In this document: positions 19,452-26,097 of the stretch, piece by piece
Layout: each line of letters starts with the position of its first letter
How positions within the stretch are numbered: position 1 is the stretch's first letter
IMG/VR virus record: IMGVR_UViG_3300047481_002822
Coordinates: 1 to 33,900 of that record
Reading direction: 5' to 3' (one strand)
DNA from: a virus
Length of the DNA: 33,900 nucleotides
Translations under genes and position numbers: made by a program
The notes under the pieces: model-generated
The model's input: the letters and a program-made list of their open reading frames with translations, nothing else
Told to the model about the DNA's origin: nothing
Database searches by the model: none

Positions 19452-19535
19452 CTTCTTCTGCCAGTGCACTCTCACGTGAACCAGAGCGAACACCGCCAAA
19501 CCTGCGAGGATCCAGAGGAGTCCCGATTCGCTCAC
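19449..19535 (-). CDS. Membrane microprotein, 28 aa
   Basis: GTG 19535 overlaps the previous TGA as GTGA and has SD GGAGAGGA 5-8 nt upstream. The product is one transmembrane helix (LLWILAGLAVFALVHV) with a basic C-terminus (HWQKK). The overlap, Shine-Dalgarno and hydrophobic composition together support a real gene in spite of its size. Confidence 0.55.
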   Translation of the reverse strand: MSESGLLWILAGLAVFALVHVRVHWQKK

Positions 19536-19807
19536 TTGTCCTCTCCCTTCACGAGTGCATCCTTGAATCGAAGATCCAGTGCATTCGGGCGGGATTTACG
19601 TTCCTCGTAGTACTCCTTGAACTCGGCTGCTACGAGGGCGCATCGAGCGCGGTAACGTAACTCGGTTGCGGTGCTCTCATCATTGAGGATACACCACTTC
19701 CAATCGTGATCATGGTGCCTTCGCACGAGGTACCACATGGCCTCTGCGATCGATTCAACCAACTTCTCGGGCATCTTGTTATCCAGCATGGGCTCACCTG
19801 CTTCCAT
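19532..19807 (-). CDS. Hypothetical helical protein, 91 aa
   Basis: Not recognised. ATG 19807 with GAGG 7 nt upstream. Mostly helical and charged: KMPEKLVESIAEAMWYLVRR, HDHDWKWCILNDES, then YRARCALVAAEFKEYYEERK. Part of the unit that begins with tRNA-Tyr. Confidence 0.65.
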   Translation of the reverse strand: MEAGEPMLDNKMPEKLVESIAEAMWYLVRRHHDHDWKWCILNDESTATELRYRARCALVAAEFKEYYEERKSRPNALDLRFKDALVKGEDK

Positions 19808-19816
19808 AACTATACC

Positions 19817-20089
19817 TCACTTGGCAGCTTCGTTGCGCGGAGTTCCGAATCCGTATTGAATTCCGAGGGCATCACAGCATCCGTGGCACCGTTGTGCGTG
19901 CAACCGCGTGAAGATGCCGGGAGGCTGGAATCGAGATGCCCTCCCGCACAGAGCGGTGGCATCTGTACCTCCCTCCTCCACGAAGGGAAGGGGCCACGAT
20001 CCATCCTCACCGAGAATGTCGGGAACGCAGTGTAGCTTCTTGCCACTCGCGGAGCGAACCCAGGCCCAGTGATCAGTGGGCTTGCTCAT
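19817..20089 (-). CDS. Hypothetical Cys/His-rich protein, 90 aa
   Basis: ATG 20089 overlaps the end of 20073..20327. HWAWVRSASGKKLHCVPDI at the start; DGSWPLPFVEEGG and TALCGRASRFQPP in the middle; FTRLHAQRCHGCCDALGI near the end. The Cys/His groups probably bind one zinc. Not assigned to a family. Confidence 0.65.
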   Translation of the reverse strand: MSKPTDHWAWVRSASGKKLHCVPDILGEDGSWPLPFVEEGGTDATALCGRASRFQPPGIFTRLHAQRCHGCCDALGIQYGFGTPRNEAAK

Positions 20090-20327
20090 TCGCCTTCTCC
20101 TTCACCTGCTCGGAGCTCTTCATCAAGGCGGCCGTGCCTGCGAGGAAACCTTCCCTGTGCGCGTATCTGCGCACCTTCGAGATGAGACCTGCCAATGCGA
20201 TCACATCGGAATCCATGGCCTCTTCCATTTCGCCTCGCTCCACCCAATCCTGTTGCAGGCCGGTGAGGGAGTGAAAGTAGAAACGTGCGGCTTCCTCACG
20301 ATCTTCCTTTGTAATGTACTCTTTCAT
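20073..20327 (-). CDS. Hypothetical protein, 84 aa
   Basis: ATG 20327 (MKEYITKEDREEAARF) overlaps the previous stop as ATGA; a frame reaching to 20414 lies inside the membrane-protein gene. The product is helical with two amphipathic segments (AARFYFHSLTGLQQDWVE; DVIALAGLISKVRRYAHR) and a charged end. No family recognised. Confidence 0.65.
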   Translation of the reverse strand: MKEYITKEDREEAARFYFHSLTGLQQDWVERGEMEEAMDSDVIALAGLISKVRRYAHREGFLAGTAALMKSSEQVKEKANEQAH

Positions 20328-20545
20328 TTCGTAACTCCTGCCGCGATGATCATGCATGGAACCGTGATGGGCCACGCCAGGCCGAGGAGGATCCCGATGG
20401 GCCAACCCAACCAACCAAGCTTGTAGTTGCGGGTACGCGGATTCGTTTCCAGGAGTGCACCTGCAACGGCACCGGTGAACCAGGTTGTACCCATGGCGGT
20501 GATGATGTAGATCGCAGCGAGAATGGCATCTGTGATGTAGATCAT
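20324..20545 (-). CDS. Small membrane protein, 73 aa
   Basis: Two transmembrane helices (ITDAILAAIYIITAMGTTWF, then IGILLGLAWPITVPCMIIAA) separated by a short basic loop (ETNPRTRNYKLGW). SD AGGAAGGAATAAA before ATG 20545. It follows tRNA-Ser at about 30 nt and is co-transcribed with the tRNAs. Function unknown. Confidence 0.65.
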   Translation of the reverse strand: MIYITDAILAAIYIITAMGTTWFTGAVAGALLETNPRTRNYKLGWLGWPIGILLGLAWPITVPCMIIAAGVTK

Positions 20546-20576
20546 TTTATTCCTTCCTGTTGGCGTTTGTTATCGG

Positions 20577-20661
20577 CGGAACGTGCAGGATTCGAACCTG
20601 CGGTGGTGCTACCCACGGCTGTTTAGTAAACAGCTGCCATTAACCGCTCGGCCAACGTTCC
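20577..20661 (-). tRNA. tRNA-Ser with anticodon ACU
   Basis: Class II tRNA: acceptor GGAACGT/ACGTTCC, anticodon stem GCTGT/ACAGC with loop TTACTAA, variable stem GTGG/CCAC, T arm with GTTCGAATC. The loop gives anticodon ACU, reading AGU, where bacterial tRNA-Ser normally has GCU. Discriminator G; CCA not encoded. If A34 were changed to inosine it could also read AGC and AGA. Confidence 0.85.
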
Positions 20662-20670
20662 TGAGATGTG

Positions 20671-20753
20671 TGGAGGGTGAAGGATTTGCACCTACGAAGG
20701 CATAAGCCGCGAAATTTACAATTTCGTCCCGTTGGCTACTTGGGTAACCCTCC
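20671..20753 (-). tRNA. tRNA-Tyr (anticodon GUA)
   Basis: Class II: acceptor GGAGGGT/ACCCTCC, anticodon stem CGAAA/TTTCG with loop TTGTAAA (GUA), variable stem GGC/GCC, T arm GTAGG-TGCAAAT-CCTTC with one non-canonical pair. Discriminator A; CCA not encoded. Confidence 0.88.
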
Positions 20754-20765
20754 GAATGTGAGAGT

Positions 20766-20794
20766 AATATACACCACCCTCACGGAATTTTACA
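20766..20794 (-). promoter_or_regulatory. Promoter of the tRNA-Tyr/Ser unit (-35 TGTAAA, -10 TATATT)
   Basis: TGTAAA (20789-20794), 17-nt spacer, TATATT (20766-20771). Predicted start about 6 nt upstream of the tRNA-Tyr 5' end. Confidence 0.78.
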
Positions 20795-20796
20795 CA

Positions 20797-20934
20797 TCAG
20801 GGGAGTGCATGGAGAAATCCGAGAGTAACTGCTGAGATCGCGAGGATCGCGTACTTACCATCGAACGATTCGGTGCAGCTTCCCGCCACCATCGCGAGCC
20901 CGATCACTCCGATCGCAGCACGTTGCCGCCTCAC
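20797..20934 (-). CDS. Small membrane protein, 45 aa
   Basis: GTG 20934 overlaps the previous TGA as GTGA. Two hydrophobic stretches (AAIGVIGLAMVAG; YAILAISAVTLGFLHAL) flank a short polar loop with one Cys (GSCTES). The region around that Cys faintly resembles a lipobox but lacks the usual Leu. Last gene of the RtcB unit. Confidence 0.5.
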   Translation of the reverse strand: MRRQRAAIGVIGLAMVAGSCTESFDGKYAILAISAVTLGFLHALP

Positions 20935-21101
20935 TGCCCATCCCCGAAGAACTGCGGCTTGTGGAGGCCATCCTTGAACTCCTCACGGGCCCGCTCGAGC
21001 TTGCGGGCGTGGTAGAACAACCCGAACCTGTAGAGGCCCACGTAACCTCCCGCGATCACGGCACCCATCACGCACATCATCATCAAATCATCGAAACTCA
21101 T
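20931..21101 (-). CDS. Small single-span membrane protein, 56 aa
   Basis: ATG 21101, 3 nt after the RtcB stop, with SD GAG. An N-terminal hydrophobic segment (MMMCVMGAVIAGGYVGLYRF) is followed by a charged tail (KLERAREEFKDG). Coupled to 20797..20934 by GTGA. Unknown function. Confidence 0.55.
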   Translation of the reverse strand: MSFDDLMMMCVMGAVIAGGYVGLYRFGLFYHARKLERAREEFKDGLHKPQFFGDGQ

Positions 21102-21104
21102 CTC

Positions 21105-22325
21105 TCAACCTTTCACGCAGATGAACTGCTTTAGAGTGTGAACAACATCTACCAGATCGGCCTGCGCGGCCATCACAACATCGATATCCTTGTAGGCACC
21201 AGGCGTTTCATCGATCACTTCCTTATCCTTCCTGCACTCCACCCCCTCCGTGGCAGCACGGTGATCCGCCAGGGTGAACGTTTTGGAAGCCTCAGCCCTG
21301 CTCATTTTTCTTCCTGCTCCGTGGGAACAAGAGCAGAAAGATTCCTTGTTTCCCTTGCCTCTCACGATGTAGGATCGCGCCCCCATGGAACCCGGGATGA
21401 TCCCGAGTTCCCCTGCCTTCGCAGAAACTGCACCCTTGCGGGTTACCCAGTAGTTCTTACCGAAGTGATTCTCCCTGGAGATGTAGTTGTGGTGGCACTC
21501 GATGGCCTCATCCTCGAGGCGGAAATCGGCCCTAATGGTTTTCACCATCGCTCGAACCACATCATCCATCATGATGGATCGGTTCTGAAGGGCGTAATCC
21601 TGCGCCCAGGCAACGGCCTCCACGTAATCGGCGAAGTACTGTGATCCCTCCGGTAGGTAGGCGAGATCGTGGTTGGGTAGGGAGATGTACCATCGTTCCA
21701 TCTCCTCCTTCGCTTTCTCGATGAAGTAGGATCCGATCCGGTTACCCACACCCCGCGAACCAGAGTGAAGCATGATCCACACGCGATCCTCCTCATCGAG
21801 GCACAGTTCGATGAAGTGGTTGCCCGAGCCCAGCGTACCCAGGTGTTCGGCCGTTGCACCGTTGCGCCCATGGAGTTTCGAGTGTTTCCCAACGATGGCC
21901 TCCCAACCTGGGGCCAACCAATCGCTCCACACCCTCCCAACGCGTTCTGGCACGTTCTTCCATCGGCCTCGATCGTTCGGGCCACCGTTATCCGTTCGCC
22001 CGTGGGGCACGGCCCGCTCGATGGCGGCCCGCACATCGGAGAGATTTCCCGGGAGATCGTGGGAGGTAAGCGAGGTTCTCACTGCATTCATACCACATCC
22101 GATATCCACCCCCACCGCGGCCGGAACGATGGCTCCGATCGTGGGAATCACGGATCCAACCGTTGCCCCCGTTCCCACATGAACATCCGGCATCACGGCC
22201 ACATGCGGGCCGATGAAGGGAAGGGCGGCCACACCCTCCAACTGATCGATCGCGCCCCTTTCAACGGGAACTCCATCCACCCACATCTTGATTGGGCGGG
22301 AACCGGGCTTCGAGATAACTTCCAT
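21105..22325 (-). CDS. rtcB: RtcB-type RNA ligase
   Basis: 406 aa, near the 408 aa of E. coli RtcB. All key sites are visible: PDVHVGTGATVGS (46-58), DIGCGMN with Cys77 for metal binding (74-80), GTLGSGNHF (163-171), SGSRGVGNRIG (188-198), CHHNYI (277-282), and CSCSHGAGR with the guanylated His335 (331-339). It joins RNA 2',3'-cyclic phosphate or 3'-phosphate ends to 5'-OH ends using GTP and Mn. In a phage it most likely repairs tRNAs cut by host anticodon nucleases; the five phage tRNAs and the cREC protein support this. Leaderless promoter at 22332..22360. Confidence 0.97.
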   Translation of the reverse strand: MEVISKPGSRPIKMWVDGVPVERGAIDQLEGVAALPFIGPHVAVMPDVHVGTGATVGSVIPTIGAIVPAAVGVDIGCGMNAVRTSLTSHDLPGNLSDVRAAIERAVPHGRTDNGGPNDRGRWKNVPERVGRVWSDWLAPGWEAIVGKHSKLHGRNGATAEHLGTLGSGNHFIELCLDEEDRVWIMLHSGSRGVGNRIGSYFIEKAKEEMERWYISLPNHDLAYLPEGSQYFADYVEAVAWAQDYALQNRSIMMDDVVRAMVKTIRADFRLEDEAIECHHNYISRENHFGKNYWVTRKGAVSAKAGELGIIPGSMGARSYIVRGKGNKESFCSCSHGAGRKMSRAEASKTFTLADHRAATEGVECRKDKEVIDETPGAYKDIDVVMAAQADLVDVVHTLKQFICVKG

Positions 22326-22331
22326 GCTCCC

Positions 22332-22360
22332 ATCCTACAACGGTGGGAGGTAACTTTGCA
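22332..22360 (-). promoter_or_regulatory. Promoter of rtcB (-35 TGCAAA, -10 TAGGAT)
   Basis: TGCAAA (22355-22360), 17-nt spacer, TAGGAT (22332-22337), exactly 6 nt to ATG 22325. It fits between rtcB and the end of 22362..22832. Confidence 0.8.
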
Positions 22361-22361
22361 C

Positions 22362-22832
22362 TCAACCGCTCGAAGTTGCCTTGCCGAGATTTGCATTGAT
22401 CTGTGCCATCAGCTTCTTCTTCGTGCCCTCGGGATCCGAATCCACGGTTTTTGCTGCGGCCGAGAAGGCTGAACCGATCAACCCGAGATCCTTGTTCATC
22501 TGCCCGAGCGAACCGAGGCCACCGGAGATGAATCCGTTGATGATCGCGTGAGCGATTCCCACAGCATCTGTGGGTTCCTCGGATGCTGGCAGTGCGGTTT
22601 GCATCTTGTTCACATCGGAGGAGATCCTCTCCGCCAAACCGGAGAACAGCTTGGCGATCGCAGCGAAACCTGCGGATGCCTTCACGTTGCTGCCAGATTC
22701 CTCACCGGAACCGATCGCGGATTTGATCGCATCGAGGAGCCCCTCGCGGAGCATCTCCTGGCGGAGTGCCTCCCTCTGCTCTCTGAGCACTTCCTCACGG
22801 ATGATCCTACGCAAGTGCGATTCGGCGTTCAT
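22362..22832 (-). CDS. MKIR-type helical phage protein, 156 aa
   Basis: ATG 22832 (MNAESHLRRIIREEVLREQ) with SD AAAGG; an ATG at 22850 lies inside the previous gene. The start is the shared basic helix of the MKIR-type family; it continues with a helical, Ala/Gly-rich body (AIAKLFSGLAERI; GIAHAIINGFISGGLGSLG). The end is Lys/Ala-rich. It may be a scaffold- or membrane-associated protein; no family is recognised. Confidence 0.6.
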   Translation of the reverse strand: MNAESHLRRIIREEVLREQREALRQEMLREGLLDAIKSAIGSGEESGSNVKASAGFAAIAKLFSGLAERISSDVNKMQTALPASEEPTDAVGIAHAIINGFISGGLGSLGQMNKDLGLIGSAFSAAAKTVDSDPEGTKKKLMAQINANLGKATSSG

Positions 22833-22833
22833 A

Positions 22834-23118
22834 TCAACCTTTCTTTTCATGACCTTGAACTTTCATGAGAGCTTTCAACACTGCACCTTTGTCACCAACG
22901 CTGGAAGCATCTATTATGGCCTCGAGGAGGCCTGCAAGCTCGCGAGCATTATCTATCTTCTTGATCGATTGCATCACTCCCTTGCTCTTGGCCATCATCT
23001 CGAGCACCCGCTTTGAATCCACTGTGGCCTCGTGCTTCGAGTGGAGGTTCTTCAACTGCTCCGTTTCGAGCTCTTCCCGAATAATTGATCGGAGTTGTTC
23101 CTCTGTTAGCTTCACCAT
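22834..23118 (-). CDS. MKIR-type helical phage protein, 94 aa
   Basis: ATG 23118 (MVKLTEEQLRSIIREELE) opens with the same basic helix as its neighbour. The rest is helical: SKRVLEMMAKSKGVMQSIKK, then LAGLLEAIIDASS. A -10-like TATAAT lies 7 nt before the ATG, but no -35 of the main family is found. Its stop sits 1 nt before the downstream start (TGATATG). Confidence 0.6.
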   Translation of the reverse strand: MVKLTEEQLRSIIREELETEQLKNLHSKHEATVDSKRVLEMMAKSKGVMQSIKKIDNARELAGLLEAIIDASSVGDKGAVLKALMKVQGHEKKG

Positions 23119-23263
23119 GCGGGTAATTATACCCTCGAAAACCGTAGGGGCAGTTTCTACACCCATTTTTACAACATTTTCCTCGGGCCAAAAGAAACGA
23201 GGAGGAGAACACAAGGTTCCCCTCCCCATCCCACTCGTAATCTACTCCTTCAACCAGCTCCAC
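22949..23263 (-). CDS. DUF5522-type protein with out-of-frame extension
   Basis: GTG 23263 to a stop at 22949. Residues 1-42 form the conserved module (VDYEWDGEGNLVFSSSFLL, then ARGKCCKNGCRNCPYGF) of the small DUF5522 family, whose members usually stop soon after CPYGF. Here the frame stays open for about 60 more residues, overlapping gene 22834..23118 by 170 nt in another frame. Either a stop codon was lost, or a frameshift is present, or the overlap is real. The Shine-Dalgarno is poor. Confidence 0.5.
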   Translation of the reverse strand: MELVEGVDYEWDGEGNLVFSSSFLLARGKCCKNGCRNCPYGFRGYNYPHGEANRGTTPINYSGRARNGAVEEPPLEARGHSGFKAGARDDGQEQGSDAIDQEDR

Positions 23264-23349
23264 GAGGGTTAAATATCGCTCCCATCACGAGAGATGTGAG
23301 GATGTTTGCGAACCCTAAACAGAAGAGGTTGAAGGTGATCATGCAATTT

Positions 23350-24123
23350 CTACCATGCTCGGGCGGCAAACCTCCGCCCATACGAGTGCCCAGAGTATTC
23401 GATTGCTTGCGTTACGTGTCCAGTGTAGTTAGCCCCCTTGTTCCAAGCGGTGCATCCGTAGGTTGCAGGATTCCACCAGTTGGAATCACCATCGCACCAC
23501 TTTCCTGCAGAAGCTTTACCGAGTGTGGAGTGGTACGCAACCGCACCATCATCCTCACCTGGAAGTGTTGGCGAAGTTACTGCAGCTCCGAAGAAACTGC
23601 CCCACGTGCCCGTGCCGAGGGGCTCCGATTTAGAACCGCCGCCATGGAAGGTGCTCACTGTGGTGTTGTGTGAGAAGGAACGGGCCGCATTTACCTGTAA
23701 ATCGTAGGTGAGTTGATCCGGTTGCGCGATGGATGCTAGCTCCGAACCACCTTCAGCCGAAGAACCAGCCACAACTCTCTGAAACCTGCTGCCACCGTAA
23801 AGGTAAATGACTCGTGCTGCAATGAGGCAACCTGCCGAGTGGCATCGAACTACGGAACCGCTGGGAAGCCCGTTGTAGAATGCTGCCACAACGGTGTTGC
23901 TGGTGACAACCCTCGAGGATCCGTCCCAGTTGAAGGCCTGCTTCAGTTTGCCATCCGCGTTGGCGGTTGCGAGATTGATGCCTGAATCCACCCAGTAACC
24001 GTAATCTTGATTGTAGCCTCGAGGACGAGTGTTTCCGGGATCTCGGCCGTGCACGTATACATCGGCATGGGCGGCTGCGGAGGTTGCGAGAGCGGTTGCG
24101 ATGATGATGTTCTTGATGTTCAT
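23350..24123 (-). CDS. Secreted alpha/beta-hydrolase (lipase/esterase-like)
   Basis: 257 aa from ATG 24123 (SD AAGGAG 6 nt upstream). A clear signal peptide (MNIKNIIIATALATSAAAHA, residues 1-20) precedes an alpha/beta-hydrolase core: VYVHGRDPG at the oxyanion strand and RCHSAGCLIA with the nucleophile elbow C-H-S-x-G (Ser96). Likely acid and base are in GEDDGAV and YTGHVTQ. The usual first Gly of GxSxG is Cys, so the assignment is somewhat tentative. Exported by the Sec route, it could act on envelope lipids during entry, lysis or superinfection exclusion. Alone on its own promoter. Confidence 0.75.
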   Translation of the reverse strand: MNIKNIIIATALATSAAAHADVYVHGRDPGNTRPRGYNQDYGYWVDSGINLATANADGKLKQAFNWDGSSRVVTSNTVVAAFYNGLPSGSVVRCHSAGCLIAARVIYLYGGSRFQRVVAGSSAEGGSELASIAQPDQLTYDLQVNAARSFSHNTTVSTFHGGGSKSEPLGTGTWGSFFGAAVTSPTLPGEDDGAVAYHSTLGKASAGKWCDGDSNWWNPATYGCTAWNKGANYTGHVTQAIEYSGHSYGRRFAARAW

Positions 24124-24175
24124 GATAACTCCTTGCGGGTTTGTGTTGCTGAATCCACATGCGTGGAACTCTTCT

Positions 24176-24239
24176 AATATACTATGCTGTATTGATGCCT
24201 TTACACTCGGTGCATCCAAAAAAATCACTGCACTCGGTG
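24176..24239 (-). promoter_or_regulatory. Promoter of the hydrolase with nearby direct repeats
   Basis: TGTAAA (24200-24205), 18-nt spacer, TATATT (24176-24181). The 9-bp repeat CACCGAGTG occurs twice (24204-24212 and 24231-24239), starts 27 bp apart, one copy overlapping the -35 box; it is a possible operator. Confidence 0.55.
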
Positions 24240-24243
24240 GGAG

Positions 24244-24429
24244 CTATTTCCACGGAGTGCAGCTTATCCACCCGCGGGCCCTTAACGGCTTACGCTCTAC
24301 AGTGCGGTGGAAACACTTCCCTGCACACCGAATCACACGGTTATGTGGCACGCAGGGCAGCCTCCCCTTGTTTTCCTGGGGAACAGGATCCGGTGGGAGT
24401 TCATCCCCTACATTTGCGCCCGGAAACAC
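24244..24429 (-). CDS. Possible small Cys/His protein, 61 aa
   Basis: GTG 24429 to TAG 24244. It has CVPHNRVIRCAGKCFHR, a CxxH...CxxxCxH group that could bind zinc, and a basic end. It is the only plausible frame in the 24124..24462 interval, has no good Shine-Dalgarno and may be spurious. Confidence 0.3.
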   Translation of the reverse strand: MFPGANVGDELPPDPVPQENKGRLPCVPHNRVIRCAGKCFHRTVERKPLRARGWISCTPWK

Positions 24430-24462
24430 TAGCCAGTGAACGATCTCTGGCGCGTACTTGAG

Positions 24463-24756
24463 TCAGGCGATCCCGACCTTCGCTCCGCGAGGCGGGAGGC
24501 ACGCAATTTCGTTTAGATGCTCAGTGACATCGCCCTCAGTGAGGTGACCGATCACATCGTTTGTGACAGGCGTGTCGTACACTAGTTCCCCACCATGCAT
24601 GACGGCAAGCTCGTACAACCCTTTGCTACCACCGTATGTGTGCTCTCCCCGAACAACGGATGCTGTGTAACCGTTAGGAAATTCCAGGCGAGCGGCAACA
24701 CCGTTGTCCCAGGAGCGAGGCGAGAACTTCAAATCCGAGAAAGAATAATTCTTCAT
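24463..24756 (-). CDS. Conserved-type phage protein, 97 aa
   Basis: ATG 24756 with AAGG 6 nt upstream. It follows a pattern seen in many T4-like phages: FSDLKFSPRSW, then ARLEFPNGYTASVVRG, GGSKGLYELAVMH and YDTPVTNDVIGHLTEGDV. The order and spacing make a conserved small domain likely; no function is known. Confidence 0.75.
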   Translation of the reverse strand: MKNYSFSDLKFSPRSWDNGVAARLEFPNGYTASVVRGEHTYGGSKGLYELAVMHGGELVYDTPVTNDVIGHLTEGDVTEHLNEIACLPPRGAKVGIA

Positions 24757-24762
24757 GATGCC

Positions 24763-24885
24763 TTACTTTCTTTTCTTACCAATCTTAGAAATGTGTGCTT
24801 CTTTGATGAGGAATACTGCGGGTATTGCGAAAGTAGCATAGGCTCCTACCGCGAACAGAAGAGATTGTACCATGTTTACGATCAT
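24763..24885 (-). CDS. Single-span membrane protein, 40 aa
   Basis: ATG 24885 overlaps the previous stop as ATGA. One hydrophobic helix (QSLLFAVGAYATFAIPAVFLI, shortened to 20: SLLFAVGAYATFAIPAVFLI) and a basic tail (KIGKKRK), so the C-terminus should stay in the cytoplasm. Function unknown. Confidence 0.6.
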   Translation of the reverse strand: MIVNMVQSLLFAVGAYATFAIPAVFLIKEAHISKIGKKRK

Positions 24886-25229
24886 GCTCCGATAACTAAT
24901 CGCGACCTGCTCTCGATTTCCGATTTCGTGTAGAGCTGTGACGTGTGCAGCACCAACTCCTTCGGGCGATCGTGGAAGGTGCGCACTCGGTAGAAGCCTC
25001 CACCTACATCCTCCAGCACGATCACCGCATAGCAATCGTGGAAGCACACATGAGGCCCGAAGGGATACATGAGCACCTCACCGATTCTCCGCTCGACGGG
25101 AACATCGATCTCGATCTCCGGTTCCTCGGGAGGAGGCAGGGGCTGCGGTTGAACCCCACCCCGCCGGTGGAGGGCATATGCCCCTGCTGCGGTTGCGAGG
25201 GATGCCACGAACGTTATCTCTGCGATCAC
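24882..25229 (-). CDS. Membrane-anchored KOW/SH3-like protein, 115 aa
   Basis: GTG 25229 with a textbook SD GGAGG 5 nt upstream; longer frames upstream overlap the previous gene. An N-terminal helix (EITFVASLATAAGAYAL) anchors it, followed by a Pro-rich linker (QPQPLPPPEEPEIEI). The C-terminal part looks like the KOW-type family: GEVLMYPFG, CYAVIVLEDVGGGFYRVRTF and ELVLHTSQLY. Confidence 0.65.
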   Translation of the reverse strand: MIAEITFVASLATAAGAYALHRRGGVQPQPLPPPEEPEIEIDVPVERRIGEVLMYPFGPHVCFHDCYAVIVLEDVGGGFYRVRTFHDRPKELVLHTSQLYTKSEIESRSRLVIGA

Positions 25230-25282
25230 TGAATCCTCCGTGTTTCCCAGTTGTTGATCGATTCCATCGTGCCGAAACCACC

Positions 25283-25690
25283 TCACGCTGGATAGAAGAG
25301 CTTTCCGATATCGTAGGTGATGAACCGCTTCCCACCGATGAGGAAGGAGTGGCGGAGGACACGTGTGAGGTTGCCGTTCTTGGATATCTCCTCCACCCGC
25401 ACCGTGCCCATGTAGATGGCAGGAGTTCCCGGAGGAAACAGCGGGGAATCGAAGGCGGAGTACGCAACGTACGGAAACTCGTGGGGAGTGTAGCCCGCAG
25501 CAACGTACCGCTTGTCCTCGGAGATCCGGCAGTGGGTGAACCACAGCCTGCCGATCTCCATCCCCTCCTTCAACGATTGGGAGTTGATGTACTCATCGAG
25601 AGGCCTCTCGGGAACGAGGGGATGGGGAGGTGTGATCTTCTTCTCCAGCTTCGCCTCGGGGCTCCAGTTAACCTTGCGAATCTTCCTCAT
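25283..25690 (-). CDS. KOW/SH3-like protein, 135 aa
   Basis: ATG 25690, exactly 6 nt from its -10 box, so predicted leaderless. Basic N-terminus (MRKIRKVNWSPEAKLEKK). Strand-rich C-terminal half with PPGTPAIYMGTVRVEEIS and GGKRFITYDIGKLFYP, the pattern shared by the other small barrel-like proteins. Role unknown. Confidence 0.65.
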   Translation of the reverse strand: MRKIRKVNWSPEAKLEKKITPPHPLVPERPLDEYINSQSLKEGMEIGRLWFTHCRISEDKRYVAAGYTPHEFPYVAYSAFDSPLFPPGTPAIYMGTVRVEEISKNGNLTRVLRHSFLIGGKRFITYDIGKLFYPA

Positions 25691-25696
25691 GTTCCT

Positions 25697-25725
25697 ACCC
25701 TACCACGGCGGGAGGGAAGTTTGCA
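25697..25725 (-). promoter_or_regulatory. Promoter (-35 TGCAAA, -10 TAGGGT)
   Basis: TGCAAA (25720-25725), 17-nt spacer, TAGGGT (25697-25702), exactly 6 nt to ATG 25690. Confidence 0.78.
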
Positions 25726-25726
25726 C

Positions 25727-26062
25727 TCAGTTGGGCTTCGCAGCAGGAATCACATGTTCCTGGCAGATCGAGCAGGAGCACACCCGCTTGCCCACATAGG
25801 GCACAGAATCATCGCGATCCACGTTGAACACGGGCCCGTGGTACTCCATCCCCCACACCTGCCGCCTGCCGGTCCAAGATCGCCACAGAACTTGCGTGGA
25901 GGGGATCCACTCCCCATCGGCCACCTCCACCAGGAGCCCGTGGTGCGGGATGATCTCATCGGTGGGGAGGGGAGCTGCTGGGAGCGGGAATGTATCCTCC
26001 AACTGCTTCGCAACTTCCTCGAAGAAACTGGCTGCTGCGGATTGCTTCGTGTTCTCGTTCAT
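25727..26062 (-). CDS. Hypothetical protein, 111 aa, with C-terminal Cys/His group
   Basis: ATG 26062, exactly 6 nt from its -10 box. Helical N-terminus (ASFFEEVAKQLEDTF), then a strand-rich middle (HHGLLVEVADGEWIPS; RRQVWGMEYHGPVF), ending in CSCSICQEHV, a possible zinc site. The middle resembles the KOW-like proteins faintly. No family assigned. Confidence 0.65.
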   Translation of the reverse strand: MNENTKQSAAASFFEEVAKQLEDTFPLPAAPLPTDEIIPHHGLLVEVADGEWIPSTQVLWRSWTGRRQVWGMEYHGPVFNVDRDDSVPYVGKRVCSCSICQEHVIPAAKPN

Positions 26063-26068
26063 GGTTCC

Positions 26069-26097
26069 AACCTATCACCTTGATTCACAGGTTTACA
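26069..26097 (-). promoter_or_regulatory. Promoter (-35 TGTAAA, -10 TAGGTT)
   Basis: TGTAAA (26092-26097), 17-nt spacer, TAGGTT (26069-26074), exactly 6 nt to ATG 26062. Confidence 0.72.

Noticed and set aside
21765-22472. Long + strand frame opposite rtcB
   Set aside because: Antisense shadow; all RtcB motifs are intact on the other strand.
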